Assembly (NCBI GenBank): GCA_001940725.1
Contig: MDVR01000017.1
Span: 1 to 64,000 of the forward strand
Origin: Candidatus Heimdallarchaeota archaeon LC_2
GTDB taxonomy: Archaea; Asgardarchaeota; Heimdallarchaeia; Heimdallarchaeales; Kariarchaeaceae
Length of the DNA: 64,000 bases
Direction of reading: 5' to 3'
Within the stretch, counting starts at the first letter, position 1; every line of letters begins with the position of its first letter. Made by a program: the position numbers and the translations under genes. A model generated the notes under the pieces. It did no database searches. It was not told the DNA's origin and saw only the letters and a list, made by a program, of their open reading frames with translations. Positions 1 to 6,842 of the stretch are shown here, one piece after another.

Positions 1-177
1 GGAAAGTTTTTGATTTAGGTCTGGTATTGATAGAATAATTAACTTAAGAGATGAAAGATGACAGAAAAAGCGCTTAAAAAAAAGAAGAAAGAAAAAGAAT
101 CAATTCGCATTTTTGGCATGCCAAAAGGTGTTGTTTTGTGGCCTACATCCCTAACAGCAATCATTTGTGGGATAATA
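1..177. repeat. Partial direct repeat, left copy of 770-946
   Basis: Positions 1-177 match 770-946 base for base as read by eye; after this the copies diverge. The copied segment holds the 5' flank and first 40 codons of the membrane-protein gene at 827. The layout fits a tandem duplication with a 769-bp unit whose left part lies outside the window. The copies show no differences, so the event is recent or an assembly fault. Confidence 0.9.
58..177 (+). pseudogene. 5' fragment of the membrane-protein gene at 827
   Basis: The first 40 codons of the 827-1510 gene are repeated here, starting at an ATG at 58, and the homology stops abruptly at 177. No membrane domain is complete, so the fragment should be non-functional. 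It arises from the partial duplication at 1-177. Confidence 0.85.
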
Positions 178-339
178 TTCTTGCCGCACATTATTTTTCT
201 CTAAAATAGCCTTCAAAGTGTCAAGAATATCATACAACAAATCAATTTTTTCTTGTTCTATACCTAATGCTTTAGAATATTGAACTAATAGATTTTTTGA
301 ATATATTTTTTGTCTCTTGTCGGTCTCTTTTAAATCCAT
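178..339 (-). pseudogene. Truncated gene, intact 5' end, 3' end lost at duplication junction
   Basis: Reading leftward from an ATG at 339, 54 codons of charged, helix-prone sequence (rich in K, E, L) run to the junction at 177/178. A further eight codons then continue inside the duplicated segment to a stop near 151. The natural C-terminus is therefore missing. The remaining part has no recognisable motif and may be a piece of a small helical protein. I do not recognise the family. Confidence 0.4.
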
Positions 340-579
340 AAGACCTTGTAATTATAAAATAAATAAAACAGTGATTAAGTTCATTATGACTTATTATTAT
401 TTTATTTTTAAAAATTTCACACAGATCTCAATTTCACACTCTTTGAATTTAGTAATTCAATTAATAGGAAGTATCTGTTCACAAAATATAATACTTGTTA
501 AAAATTTAATTACTTTTATCAAGCGTTCATCAAGCTGAAATTCAGATGGTTTAAAATAATTAAAATTAAATTTAAAATT

Positions 580-720
580 ATGACACGTAAAGGGGCTGGG
601 AGATTACGTCAATCGAAACAAAAAGGGATCTTTAATCAAAAAAAGAAATCCCAAAAAAATTTTCTAATAATTGTTTTAATTTTATTGGGAGGCACAATTC
701 CTATATTTCTACTTTCGTGA
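580..720 (+). CDS. Small single-pass membrane protein (46 aa)
   Basis: An ATG at 580 opens a 46-residue reading frame. The N-terminal half is strongly basic (K/R/Q rich, residues 1-27) and is followed by one hydrophobic segment of about 18 residues reaching almost to the C-terminus. This is the layout of a tail-anchored membrane protein with a cytosolic basic head. Size and layout recall archaeal Sec61-beta, but the proline/glycine pattern of that family is not evident, so I leave it unnamed. It lies 50 bp before the next duplication copy. Confidence 0.45.
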   Translation: MTRKGAGRLRQSKQKGIFNQKKKSQKNFLIIVLILLGGTIPIFLLS

Positions 721-769
721 AATCAGCTTAATTAATATAATTTGAATATTGAATAGATATCATTTACTA

Positions 770-946
770 GGAAAGTTTTTGATTTAGGTCTGGTATTGAT
801 AGAATAATTAACTTAAGAGATGAAAGATGACAGAAAAAGCGCTTAAAAAAAAGAAGAAAGAAAAAGAATCAATTCGCATTTTTGGCATGCCAAAAGGTGT
901 TGTTTTGTGGCCTACATCCCTAACAGCAATCATTTGTGGGATAATA
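770..946. repeat. Partial direct repeat, right (native) copy of 1-177
   Basis: This is the second copy of the 177-bp segment. It is judged native because it continues into the full-length gene at 827-1510, while the left copy breaks off after 40 codons. Confidence 0.9.
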
Positions 947-1510
947 GCAATCATCGTTGATGATATTGATAAAACTCTTTCAACCATTTTCCTTTTAGTA
1001 TTTACTATCAATTTAGCAATTCTTTTCTTTGATTTTTCAAGAGGGGCTGTTGTCGGTTTAGTCGGTATTGTATTCGGTTTAGGCACCATAGCAGTAGTTA
1101 ATAAAGAAAATATACCATTTGAACGAATTTTAGATACCTTAGAACAGAGTATTGGAGGTGCATCAGGTGAGTTTTTACTAATTTACGGATTGATATTGCT
1201 ACTTATGATGTTATTAGGTACCCTTTTCAATAGAACTTTCAATTACTATATTGTTTCTAGAAATGAATTGGTTAGCAAAACTGGTATTTTGGGTGATGCT
1301 AGGAGATATGGCGCACCGAATCTGTCCATAACAAAAACAATTCCAGATATTTTTGAATCTTTAATTATGTTTGGAGCTGGAAATTTATTACTTGTCACAC
1401 CGAATAGAGATGCTCATTTTTATATCGAAAATGTTCCACATATTAATAGGGTTGAGAAAAGACTTCGAGATTTATTGAGCAAACTTGATGTAGAAGTATT
1501 TCAGTTGTAA
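827..1510 (+). CDS. Membrane protein with C-terminal PH-like domain
   Basis: The protein has 227 residues. The N-terminus is lysine-rich (residues 5-14), followed by four hydrophobic segments (about 27-45, 50-68, 72-90, 115-135). The soluble C-terminal part (about 140-227) begins with a segment reading YYIVSRNELVSKTG, then contains a stretch similar to the strand pattern of bacterial PH-like (YdbS/bPH2) domains. It ends with a short helical region. Function is unknown; an anchoring or scaffold role at the membrane is possible. Its 5' end is duplicated at 1-177. No operon partner is apparent: the next gene starts 163 bp downstream. Confidence 0.7.
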   Translation: MTEKALKKKKKEKESIRIFGMPKGVVLWPTSLTAIICGIIAIIVDDIDKTLSTIFLLVFTINLAILFFDFSRGAVVGLVGIVFGLGTIAVVNKENIPFERILDTLEQSIGGASGEFLLIYGLILLLMMLLGTLFNRTFNYYIVSRNELVSKTGILGDARRYGAPNLSITKTIPDIFESLIMFGAGNLLLVTPNRDAHFYIENVPHINRVEKRLRDLLSKLDVEVFQL

Positions 1511-1673
1511 TAGTTTAATTTATTATTTTCAGATTAATCAATTATTATAACCCTGTTGCGTAAACAGGAAATCCTCTCTTTGAGGGGAAAAAAATCTGTT
1601 AGAAGAACGTTAATTTTCAATTTATATCCACATAAACTTTACATATTATAAAAAGGGAATATATGAATAAGGA

Positions 1674-2180
1674 ATGAATATTGAACATAACAAGCGTCTA
1701 GCTAAGATATTTCTTGAAGAAATCTATGGAAATTGGAAAATTTCTTTGATAGATGATTTGTTTCATCCTCATTATTCAATAATTCCTCATCCCATTCTAC
1801 CAAAAGTTACTAATTCAATCGATGGGGAAAAAATGATGGTCAATATGTTTCAAATTGCGTTTCCAGATTTGAAGGTTAATATCAAAAAGATGGTCGCTGA
1901 AAATAACACTGTAAGTGTATACTGGAAAGCCACTGGTACACATACCGGAAGTTGGTTTGGCGCACAAGGTACAAAAAACAAGGTTTCTTTCAGAGGTTCT
2001 CATTATTTCACATTCCAAGAAGACAAAATCATAGAGATCTCTCTTGTTTTTGATAGTTTAACATTGTACGTCCAATTAGGTCAAGATTATGTAAAACAAA
2101 AAGAAGAAATCGAATTAGTTGAATATTTAGAATCAATAAAAAGTGCATCTGGGATTGCAGATAATGATAACGAAGTGTAA
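1674..2180 (+). CDS. SnoaL-like NTF2-fold protein
   Basis: This 168-residue protein has the features of the SnoaL-like polyketide cyclase family (NTF2-like fold). It opens with a helical N-terminus containing LAKIFLEEIYGN, followed by a DDLFHPHY segment, the FPDLKVNIKKMV strand and the TGTHTGSWFG turn typical of SnoaL-like proteins. It ends with an acidic tail of about 35 residues. Members act as small-molecule isomerases, cyclases or hydrolases, and many are of unknown substrate. The start is an ATG just after a purine-rich tract. No biosynthetic genes flank it, so the substrate cannot be inferred. Confidence 0.75.
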   Translation: MNIEHNKRLAKIFLEEIYGNWKISLIDDLFHPHYSIIPHPILPKVTNSIDGEKMMVNMFQIAFPDLKVNIKKMVAENNTVSVYWKATGTHTGSWFGAQGTKNKVSFRGSHYFTFQEDKIIEISLVFDSLTLYVQLGQDYVKQKEEIELVEYLESIKSASGIADNDNEV

Positions 2181-2336
2181 TTTGTTATTGAAAGTTTATT
2201 ATGTTACTATAATTTCATCAGATGTCACAGGGGTATTATTGTATTTAAAATCAAGGAAAAATAAATATCACTTATAAATTGATATTACAGCTTGATTTAC
2301 GGCTTTAATCTAGAAATTTATCTAGATATATAGAAG

Positions 2337-3254
2337 TTGTATAATTTGTGTATCGGTAAAATTTGTGTGAAAAAATTGGTATTAACAGAATCCTATAATG
2401 AATCAACTTCAGAATCATTCTCTACAACTCAAACCATACTAATCGGTGATGCAAAAAAGAAATTAAAAACAATTCCGGATGAATCTGTCCATTTGATGGT
2501 TACATCACCACCCTACGGCCAAATAAAGGACTATAGTAGATCTGGACAGATTGGATTTGGTCAAGATATCGAAACATACCATAAAGATTTGAACAAAGTC
2601 TGGAAAGAAGTTGCTCGTGTTTTACATGCTGGTTGTAGAATGGTAATAAACATTGGAGATGAATTCATTAGATCCTCTAAGAGTCAAATTTATCAAATTG
2701 TACCTCATCATGCATTTATCATCAATAATGTCTTAACAAGCTGTCCTGATTTGGTTTATACAGGTACTATTAACTGGTCCAAGGTTACAAAAACCAAAAC
2801 TAATGGAGGTGGTAAGATAATGGGTAGTGTTTTTACGCCACGAGATGGTCATTTCTTTGTAAACAGGGAATATATTATTGTTTTCAAGAAAAAAGGCAAG
2901 GGTCCAAAAAATCGAAAAGAAATTAAAGAAAGATCACGTTTTACAATCGAAGAAAGACGTGAAATGTTCCAAGATACTTGGAAGATTCCTGGAATAAATC
3001 AAAATGGGCATATTGCAATGTTCCCTGATGAAGTACCAGAACGATTAATTAGGATGTATTCATTTGTTGGAGATACGGTTTTAGATCCATTTTTAGGTTC
3101 AGGTACAACATTAGCAATGGCAGCCAAATGGGAGAGGAATGGTGTTGGTATTGAATTAGGATATACTCCTGATAATACTTGGAAACAATTTACTGAGAAC
3201 AAAATCCGAGAAAATATAAGCTTGCAGGACGAAATCATATTTATAGACTCTTAA
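2337..3254 (+). CDS. Solitary DNA methyltransferase (N4-cytosine/N6-adenine type)
   Basis: The protein is a DNA amino-methyltransferase using S-adenosylmethionine. The catalytic motif TSPPYG (residues 56-61) comes before the AdoMet-binding motif DPFLGSGTT (residues 250-258), the circularly permuted beta-class order. Length (305 aa) suits a stand-alone type II-like enzyme. No restriction endonuclease lies directly beside it; the nearest nuclease-like gene is at 4256-4921 on the other strand. The frame opens at a TTG at 2337, but a GTG at 2367 is also possible because family homology starts only near residue 33. The target sequence and whether it methylates adenine or cytosine cannot be read from the sequence. 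Confidence 0.88.
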   Translation: MYNLCIGKICVKKLVLTESYNESTSESFSTTQTILIGDAKKKLKTIPDESVHLMVTSPPYGQIKDYSRSGQIGFGQDIETYHKDLNKVWKEVARVLHAGCRMVINIGDEFIRSSKSQIYQIVPHHAFIINNVLTSCPDLVYTGTINWSKVTKTKTNGGGKIMGSVFTPRDGHFFVNREYIIVFKKKGKGPKNRKEIKERSRFTIEERREMFQDTWKIPGINQNGHIAMFPDEVPERLIRMYSFVGDTVLDPFLGSGTTLAMAAKWERNGVGIELGYTPDNTWKQFTENKIRENISLQDEIIFIDS

Positions 3255-3312
3255 TTTTTTTAAGAAAACATTTCGTGCAATCGAAATATTTATTATTATA
3301 AATTGCATTATA

Positions 3313-3669
3313 TTGTCTGTGAGAGCACGTTTTCTATCAGCATGGAATGGGGTTGCAACAATTATATTTTTTGCTGGAATATTTTTAGACTTTGAAGTTA
3401 TGGGGTATTCAGGTGTTATGTTTGGAATCTTTATGTGGATAATTGGAGGATTTATTGTTAATTTATTATTTGGACCTAAGAAAAAAGACTCACGCACTCA
3501 ATTTTCTAATAGAAGAAGACGAAGAACGAGTTCATCTTCATATGAGAATTCCAATTATAATATTGTAAAAACAGATGAATTCTGCATAGCTTGTGGTAAT
3601 AAAATATCAGATGGGGAAGGTTATTGTTCAAATTGTGGTACTGCTGTTACAGGTTTTGTCAATAAATAA
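3313..3669 (+). CDS. Small membrane protein with C-terminal zinc ribbon
   Basis: The frame starts with TTG at 3313 and encodes 118 residues. Two hydrophobic segments (about 13-30 and 33-53) are followed by a basic, serine-rich linker. The protein ends in a zinc ribbon with paired cysteines, CIACG and CSNCG, spaced 14 residues apart. This arrangement of membrane hairpin plus zinc ribbon is common in archaeal proteins of unknown function; the nuclease at 4256-4921 and the protein at 60793-61584 have similar terminal ribbons. No catalytic motif is seen. Confidence 0.7.
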   Translation: MSVRARFLSAWNGVATIIFFAGIFLDFEVMGYSGVMFGIFMWIIGGFIVNLLFGPKKKDSRTQFSNRRRRRTSSSSYENSNYNIVKTDEFCIACGNKISDGEGYCSNCGTAVTGFVNK

Positions 3670-3676
3670 CACTAGA

Positions 3677-3910
3677 TTACTTTGCATCACTTTTAACAAG
3701 TTGAAGAAGAGCAACAATAAAAAATGAATAAGCCCACATAACGGCAGCATTCCAGAACTCAGTTGTATCATCCGGAAAAAGTGCATTATTGATACCTAAA
3801 TCCTTATCCTCCAATAATAGTTGTAATGAATATCCAAAATCGACCACGCTCAATCCAACAAATATAATAAGGAGGGATTGAACTAAACTAGCTACTTTAT
3901 ATGACACCAT
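3677..3910 (-). CDS. Two-pass small membrane protein
   Basis: The protein has 77 residues from the ATG at 3910; a GTG at 3919 is also in frame but is disfavoured because the upstream paralogue aligns from the ATG. Two hydrophobic segments (about 6-24 and 53-72) flank an acidic extracellular-looking loop. It is paralogous to the broken gene at 3912-4142: both share a VQS/IQS segment, an FGYS motif and a WxYSFxxVxLLQLxKS C-terminal segment. The two genes are tandem and almost abut. Function is unknown. Confidence 0.6.
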   Translation of the reverse strand: MVSYKVASLVQSLLIIFVGLSVVDFGYSLQLLLEDKDLGINNALFPDDTTEFWNAAVMWAYSFFIVALLQLVKSDAK

Positions 3911-3911
3911 T

Positions 3912-4142
3912 TTAATCACTTGATAGGGATTTAATTAATTGAAGTAAACCAACCAGTATGAAACTATATCCCCAAAATACAATGGTATTCCACTATTCTG
4001 TTGGGCTATCTGAGAATATTGCTTCAGTTATTCCAAAATCATCACCATTTGGATGACTTCCCGAATATCCGAATTCAAAAACAAGAACTCCAGTAAGTAA
4101 AATTGCAATTGATTGGATAATTGATAATAATTTATTTGCCAT
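3912..4142 (-). pseudogene. Paralogue of the two-pass membrane protein, interrupted by an amber codon
   Basis: From an ATG at 4142 the frame runs 76 sense positions with one internal TAG at codon 50, directly before a conserved tryptophan. The downstream part (WGYSFILVGLLQLIKS) clearly continues the homology to the 3677-3910 protein, which has TTC at the matching position. The frame is otherwise open to a TAA ending at 3912. It is therefore a recently inactivated gene, or a case of TAG readthrough; the window gives no evidence for a suppressor tRNA. Confidence 0.65.
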
Positions 4143-4255
4143 GTTATTGTACCAAAATTTTTATTATTTATGAGTTTTTTCCCTAACCTTAGTTAAGATT
4201 GGGTGTACAAACATTGTAAAGTCAAATATCGGCTAGAATCCATTTATCCAATTTA

Positions 4256-4921
4256 TTATAATTCATTTTGGGTCCCACATTCGGTACAGAAGGGATCCAC
4301 CTTTGATATTTGATAACCACATTTTACACAAAATATTTTATTTTCATTTTTCATATCAATCATATCAGAATTGTCATCTAAGACACGACTAGGATTTCCA
4401 TCAATAAACAGTGCAAACTTTAACCACCGCATAAATTTTCTCCAAAGACTGCGATTTTTCCTTTCTGCTTCAGCCATTTTGATTGGAAAAACCGATTCGA
4501 GATTTGATAAATCGTCTGGATACAACGAGATTAATTTCAAATTGTACTTGTTATACAAATGAATCTTTTCTTCTTTTCTCTCAATATATTTTTCTCGAAT
4601 TTCTTTTTCTGCCTTTTCTAATCCCCAATATTCAATATAAATATCATCCTGAGGGATATAAAAGTCATATTTGATCTTGTGCTTCTTTCTGCCTAGTTCA
4701 ATAGTTTGTTCATAGATATATTCAATTTCTTGAATATGAAGATAATCTGCAACCTGTTTCTCTGATTTACTTCTTACAGTTTCCCCTCTATTTGTCTCTG
4801 ACATTATCCCAAAAGATCGCTTTGCTTTTGGTTTTTTAGAAGGACGTTGAAAAAGAACTAATAATACAATTATGATAATAAAGAAAATAAGAATTATAAG
4901 CAAAGAATCCATAGAATTCAA
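4256..4921 (-). CDS. Membrane-anchored PD-(D/E)XK-like nuclease with zinc ribbon
   Basis: The protein has 221 residues in three parts: an N-terminal membrane segment (residues 7-24) and basic stop-transfer, a restriction-endonuclease-like domain (about 50-150), and a C-terminal zinc ribbon with CVKCG and CTECG. Residues expected for the nuclease core are E54 in SKSEKQVADYL, D86 in KYDFYIP and E97 in IYIEYWG, followed by a K/E-rich helix and an LKLISLYPDD strand. The pattern resembles nuclease domains attached to UvrD-like helicases. The active-site lysine is not in the standard ExK place, so activity is uncertain. A diverged 5' copy lies at 6228-6493. Confidence 0.65.
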   Translation of the reverse strand: MNSMDSLLIILIFFIIIIVLLVLFQRPSKKPKAKRSFGIMSETNRGETVRSKSEKQVADYLHIQEIEYIYEQTIELGRKKHKIKYDFYIPQDDIYIEYWGLEKAEKEIREKYIERKEEKIHLYNKYNLKLISLYPDDLSNLESVFPIKMAEAERKNRSLWRKFMRWLKFALFIDGNPSRVLDDNSDMIDMKNENKIFCVKCGYQISKVDPFCTECGTQNEL

Positions 4922-5030
4922 GCTTTTAATTGATTTTTAGTAGTATAGGTCGGAAGTTGTATTTCATAATAATAACAAATTATAAATTGTATCATTGGCA
5001 AATTTCATTGAGAGTTAATGGATATTTAGG
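4656..5030. repeat. Diverged dispersed duplication, native copy (matches 6228-6590)
   Basis: The 5' two-fifths of the nuclease gene and its upstream region reappear at 6228 to about 6590, in the same orientation and offset by 1572 bp. Unlike the other duplications in the window, the copies differ at several bases (for instance at the codons around Q25/R25 and S28/K29) and drift apart in the promoter flank. The event is therefore real and older. Right ends are approximate. Confidence 0.85.
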
Positions 5031-5078
5031 AAAAACTTACTTACCTATTGAATTAATTACAAAACATAGGGATCATTC

Positions 5079-5471
5079 ATGATTAATGGTATTGATTTGA
5101 CTAATAGGGAGCTTAAAAGGCTCATAAAGGAAAAAAATATGTGGCTTGCAACTTTGAGAAACAATAATCAACCTCACCTTGTCCCATTGTGGTTCTTGTA
5201 CCTAAATTCAAAAATTTATATGTGTACAGCTGAAAATAGTACAAAAATTCGAAATATCAAAAGAAATTCCCAAGCAACTGTATCTTTGGAGGACACGTTC
5301 AAAGCATTTATCATTGAATGTAAGGCTAAAATCATTTCTAGTCCTTTTCCAAAGGACATTGTTGAAGGATATGGAAAAAAATTTGATTGGGATATTTCTT
5401 CAACTGAGAATTCAAATGTGCTAATTGAGTTAACTCCCATTCACAAAATTGCATTCAATGATGATAAATAA
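5079..5471 (+). CDS. Pyridoxamine-phosphate-oxidase-like flavin/F420-binding protein
   Basis: The 130-residue protein has the split-barrel pattern of the PPOX superfamily: MWLATLRNNNQPHLVPLWFL, then IYMCTAENSTKIRNIKRN, then ATVSLED. Small archaeal members of this family bind F420 or FMN and reduce or oxidise small molecules. F420 use would fit with the F420 ligase gene cofE at 61596-62399, though this link is inferred. The gene stands alone between two oppositely placed or distant genes. Confidence 0.8.
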   Translation: MINGIDLTNRELKRLIKEKNMWLATLRNNNQPHLVPLWFLYLNSKIYMCTAENSTKIRNIKRNSQATVSLEDTFKAFIIECKAKIISSPFPKDIVEGYGKKFDWDISSTENSNVLIELTPIHKIAFNDDK

Positions 5472-5649
5472 TTCGAATCATAAAACATATTGAATAAAAT
5501 AATAGCATAGAGTAACCTTAGCCTATATTATATTTATCACAAGTGATTTAATAAAGAAATCTATTTTGAAAACAAGGAAAAGAGTGATTAGATCTAAATT
5601 TATCTACCCATCTACAATAATGTTGAAATAATTTATTAATTGTCAAAAA

Positions 5650-6222
5650 ATGTTGATTTTTATAAAACTGTTAAAAATGAAGCAATTTTATTTTGTACTT
5701 TTATTTCTCCTCATATTCTCAATCACTAATCGGGTAGCTGCTGAACATGAAGGGGGGCTATTTGGAGAAGACGGGGTGAAAAAGTTTGGAAATTTTGCAT
5801 TGATTTTCATGGGAATTGGTTCTACATATATAGTGCTGAAAAGGTCTTATGTCTATTCAAAGCGATATCTGGTGAGTGAAAAATACCAACCTCTTAAGAA
5901 AAATATAGCTAATTTCTATAAGAAAACCAAAGGACCAATGTTGACTATTCATAATATAACGATGATAATTGCAACAATTTTTGCTGTGATCCATGGTATA
6001 TTTCTCGGAGATGATTTTGAAGCAATTGGGATAACAGGTTGGATTGCTGCAATTCTGATGATAATATTATCAATGTCAGGTATAACTATCTGGGCGAAGT
6101 TTAAACCAATTTGGGATTACAAATCGCATCGGACCTACCTAAGATTCATTCATCGACAATGGTTATTTTCAGGGCTCATGATTATTGCATTGCTAATGCA
6201 TACTGTAATACTTGAAGATTAA
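5650..6222 (+). CDS. Four-helix membrane protein, possible b-type cytochrome
   Basis: The protein has 190 residues. A signal-like hydrophobic segment (about 14-31) is followed by an extracytoplasmic stretch rich in H/E/G and four membrane helices (about 47-65, 100-120, 130-148, 170-187). Histidines occur within or at the ends of the helices (TIHN, IHGI, RFIHRQW, MHTV), as in b561 and ferric-reductase-like cytochromes that bind two hemes between helices. Assignment rests on this spacing only. The frame ends six bases before the diverged nuclease duplication, so the downstream flank has been rearranged. The start is ambiguous: 5650 or an internal ATG at 5677. Confidence 0.55.
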   Translation: MLIFIKLLKMKQFYFVLLFLLIFSITNRVAAEHEGGLFGEDGVKKFGNFALIFMGIGSTYIVLKRSYVYSKRYLVSEKYQPLKKNIANFYKKTKGPMLTIHNITMIIATIFAVIHGIFLGDDFEAIGITGWIAAILMIILSMSGITIWAKFKPIWDYKSHRTYLRFIHRQWLFSGLMIIALLMHTVILED

Positions 6223-6227
6223 CCGGT

Positions 6228-6493
6228 ATATAAAAGTCATATTTGATCTTGTGCTTCTTTCTGCCTAGTTCAATAGTTTGTTCATAGATATATTCAATTT
6301 CTTGAATATGAAGATAATCTGCAACCTGTTTCTCTGATTTACTTCTTACTGTTTCCCCTCTATTTGTCTCTGACATTATCCCAAAAGATCGCTTTGCTTT
6401 TGGTTTTTGGGAAGGACGTCGAAAAAGAACTAATAATACAATTATGATAATAAAGAAAATAAGAATTATAAGCAAAGAATCCATAGAATTCAA
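6228..6493 (-). pseudogene. 5' fragment of the nuclease gene (copy of 4656-4921)
   Basis: This encodes the membrane anchor and the first half of the nuclease domain, through KYDFYIP, then breaks off at the junction with the gene at 5650. The frame runs on into the 3' end of that gene until a stop at 6182. The second and third nuclease motifs and the zinc ribbon are absent. Substitutions relative to the full copy (such as FRRPSQK for FQRPSKK) show the copy has been accumulating changes. Confidence 0.85.
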
Positions 6494-6842
6494 ACTTTTA
6501 ATTGATTTTTAGTAGTATAGGTCGGAAGTTGTATTTCATAATAATAACAAATCCTAAATTGTATCCTTTGAGTTAATGGATAATTAGTATCCAAATTTTT
6601 CGTATTTTTTATAAGATACATCTTGAATCTGGTTTATTTAGAGAGAGGATGACTAAATTTGATTTCTGACTATACGGGGGGCATTTCGACTTTAATTGTA
6701 TTAATTTAATTTAATTTGTTTTTTTACCAATTAATTTCAACCGATAATATCAGATATTGAATAAAAGTTTTTAATTAATCAACGAATAACATTTATTCTA
6801 TAGTTGAATGGTAATTCAAGAAAAATTAAGGAGTCAAAATAT
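6494..6842. other. Intergenic region with duplicated promoter flank
   Basis: The left part (to about 6590) is the diverged copy of the upstream flank of the nuclease gene. The remainder is AT-rich with poly-T and poly-A runs and no convincing gene or RNA. A purine-rich ribosome-binding sequence (aaggag at 6828) lies near the right end and serves the kinase gene. Confidence 0.6.

Noticed and set aside
317..538. A 73-codon plus-strand frame
   Set aside because: It overlaps the truncated minus-strand gene, has low-complexity composition of AT-rich intergenic DNA and no start signal.
580..720. Identification of the 46-residue protein as Sec61-beta
   Set aside because: Layout and size fit but the conserved residues before the helix are not seen, so I list it only as a membrane protein.
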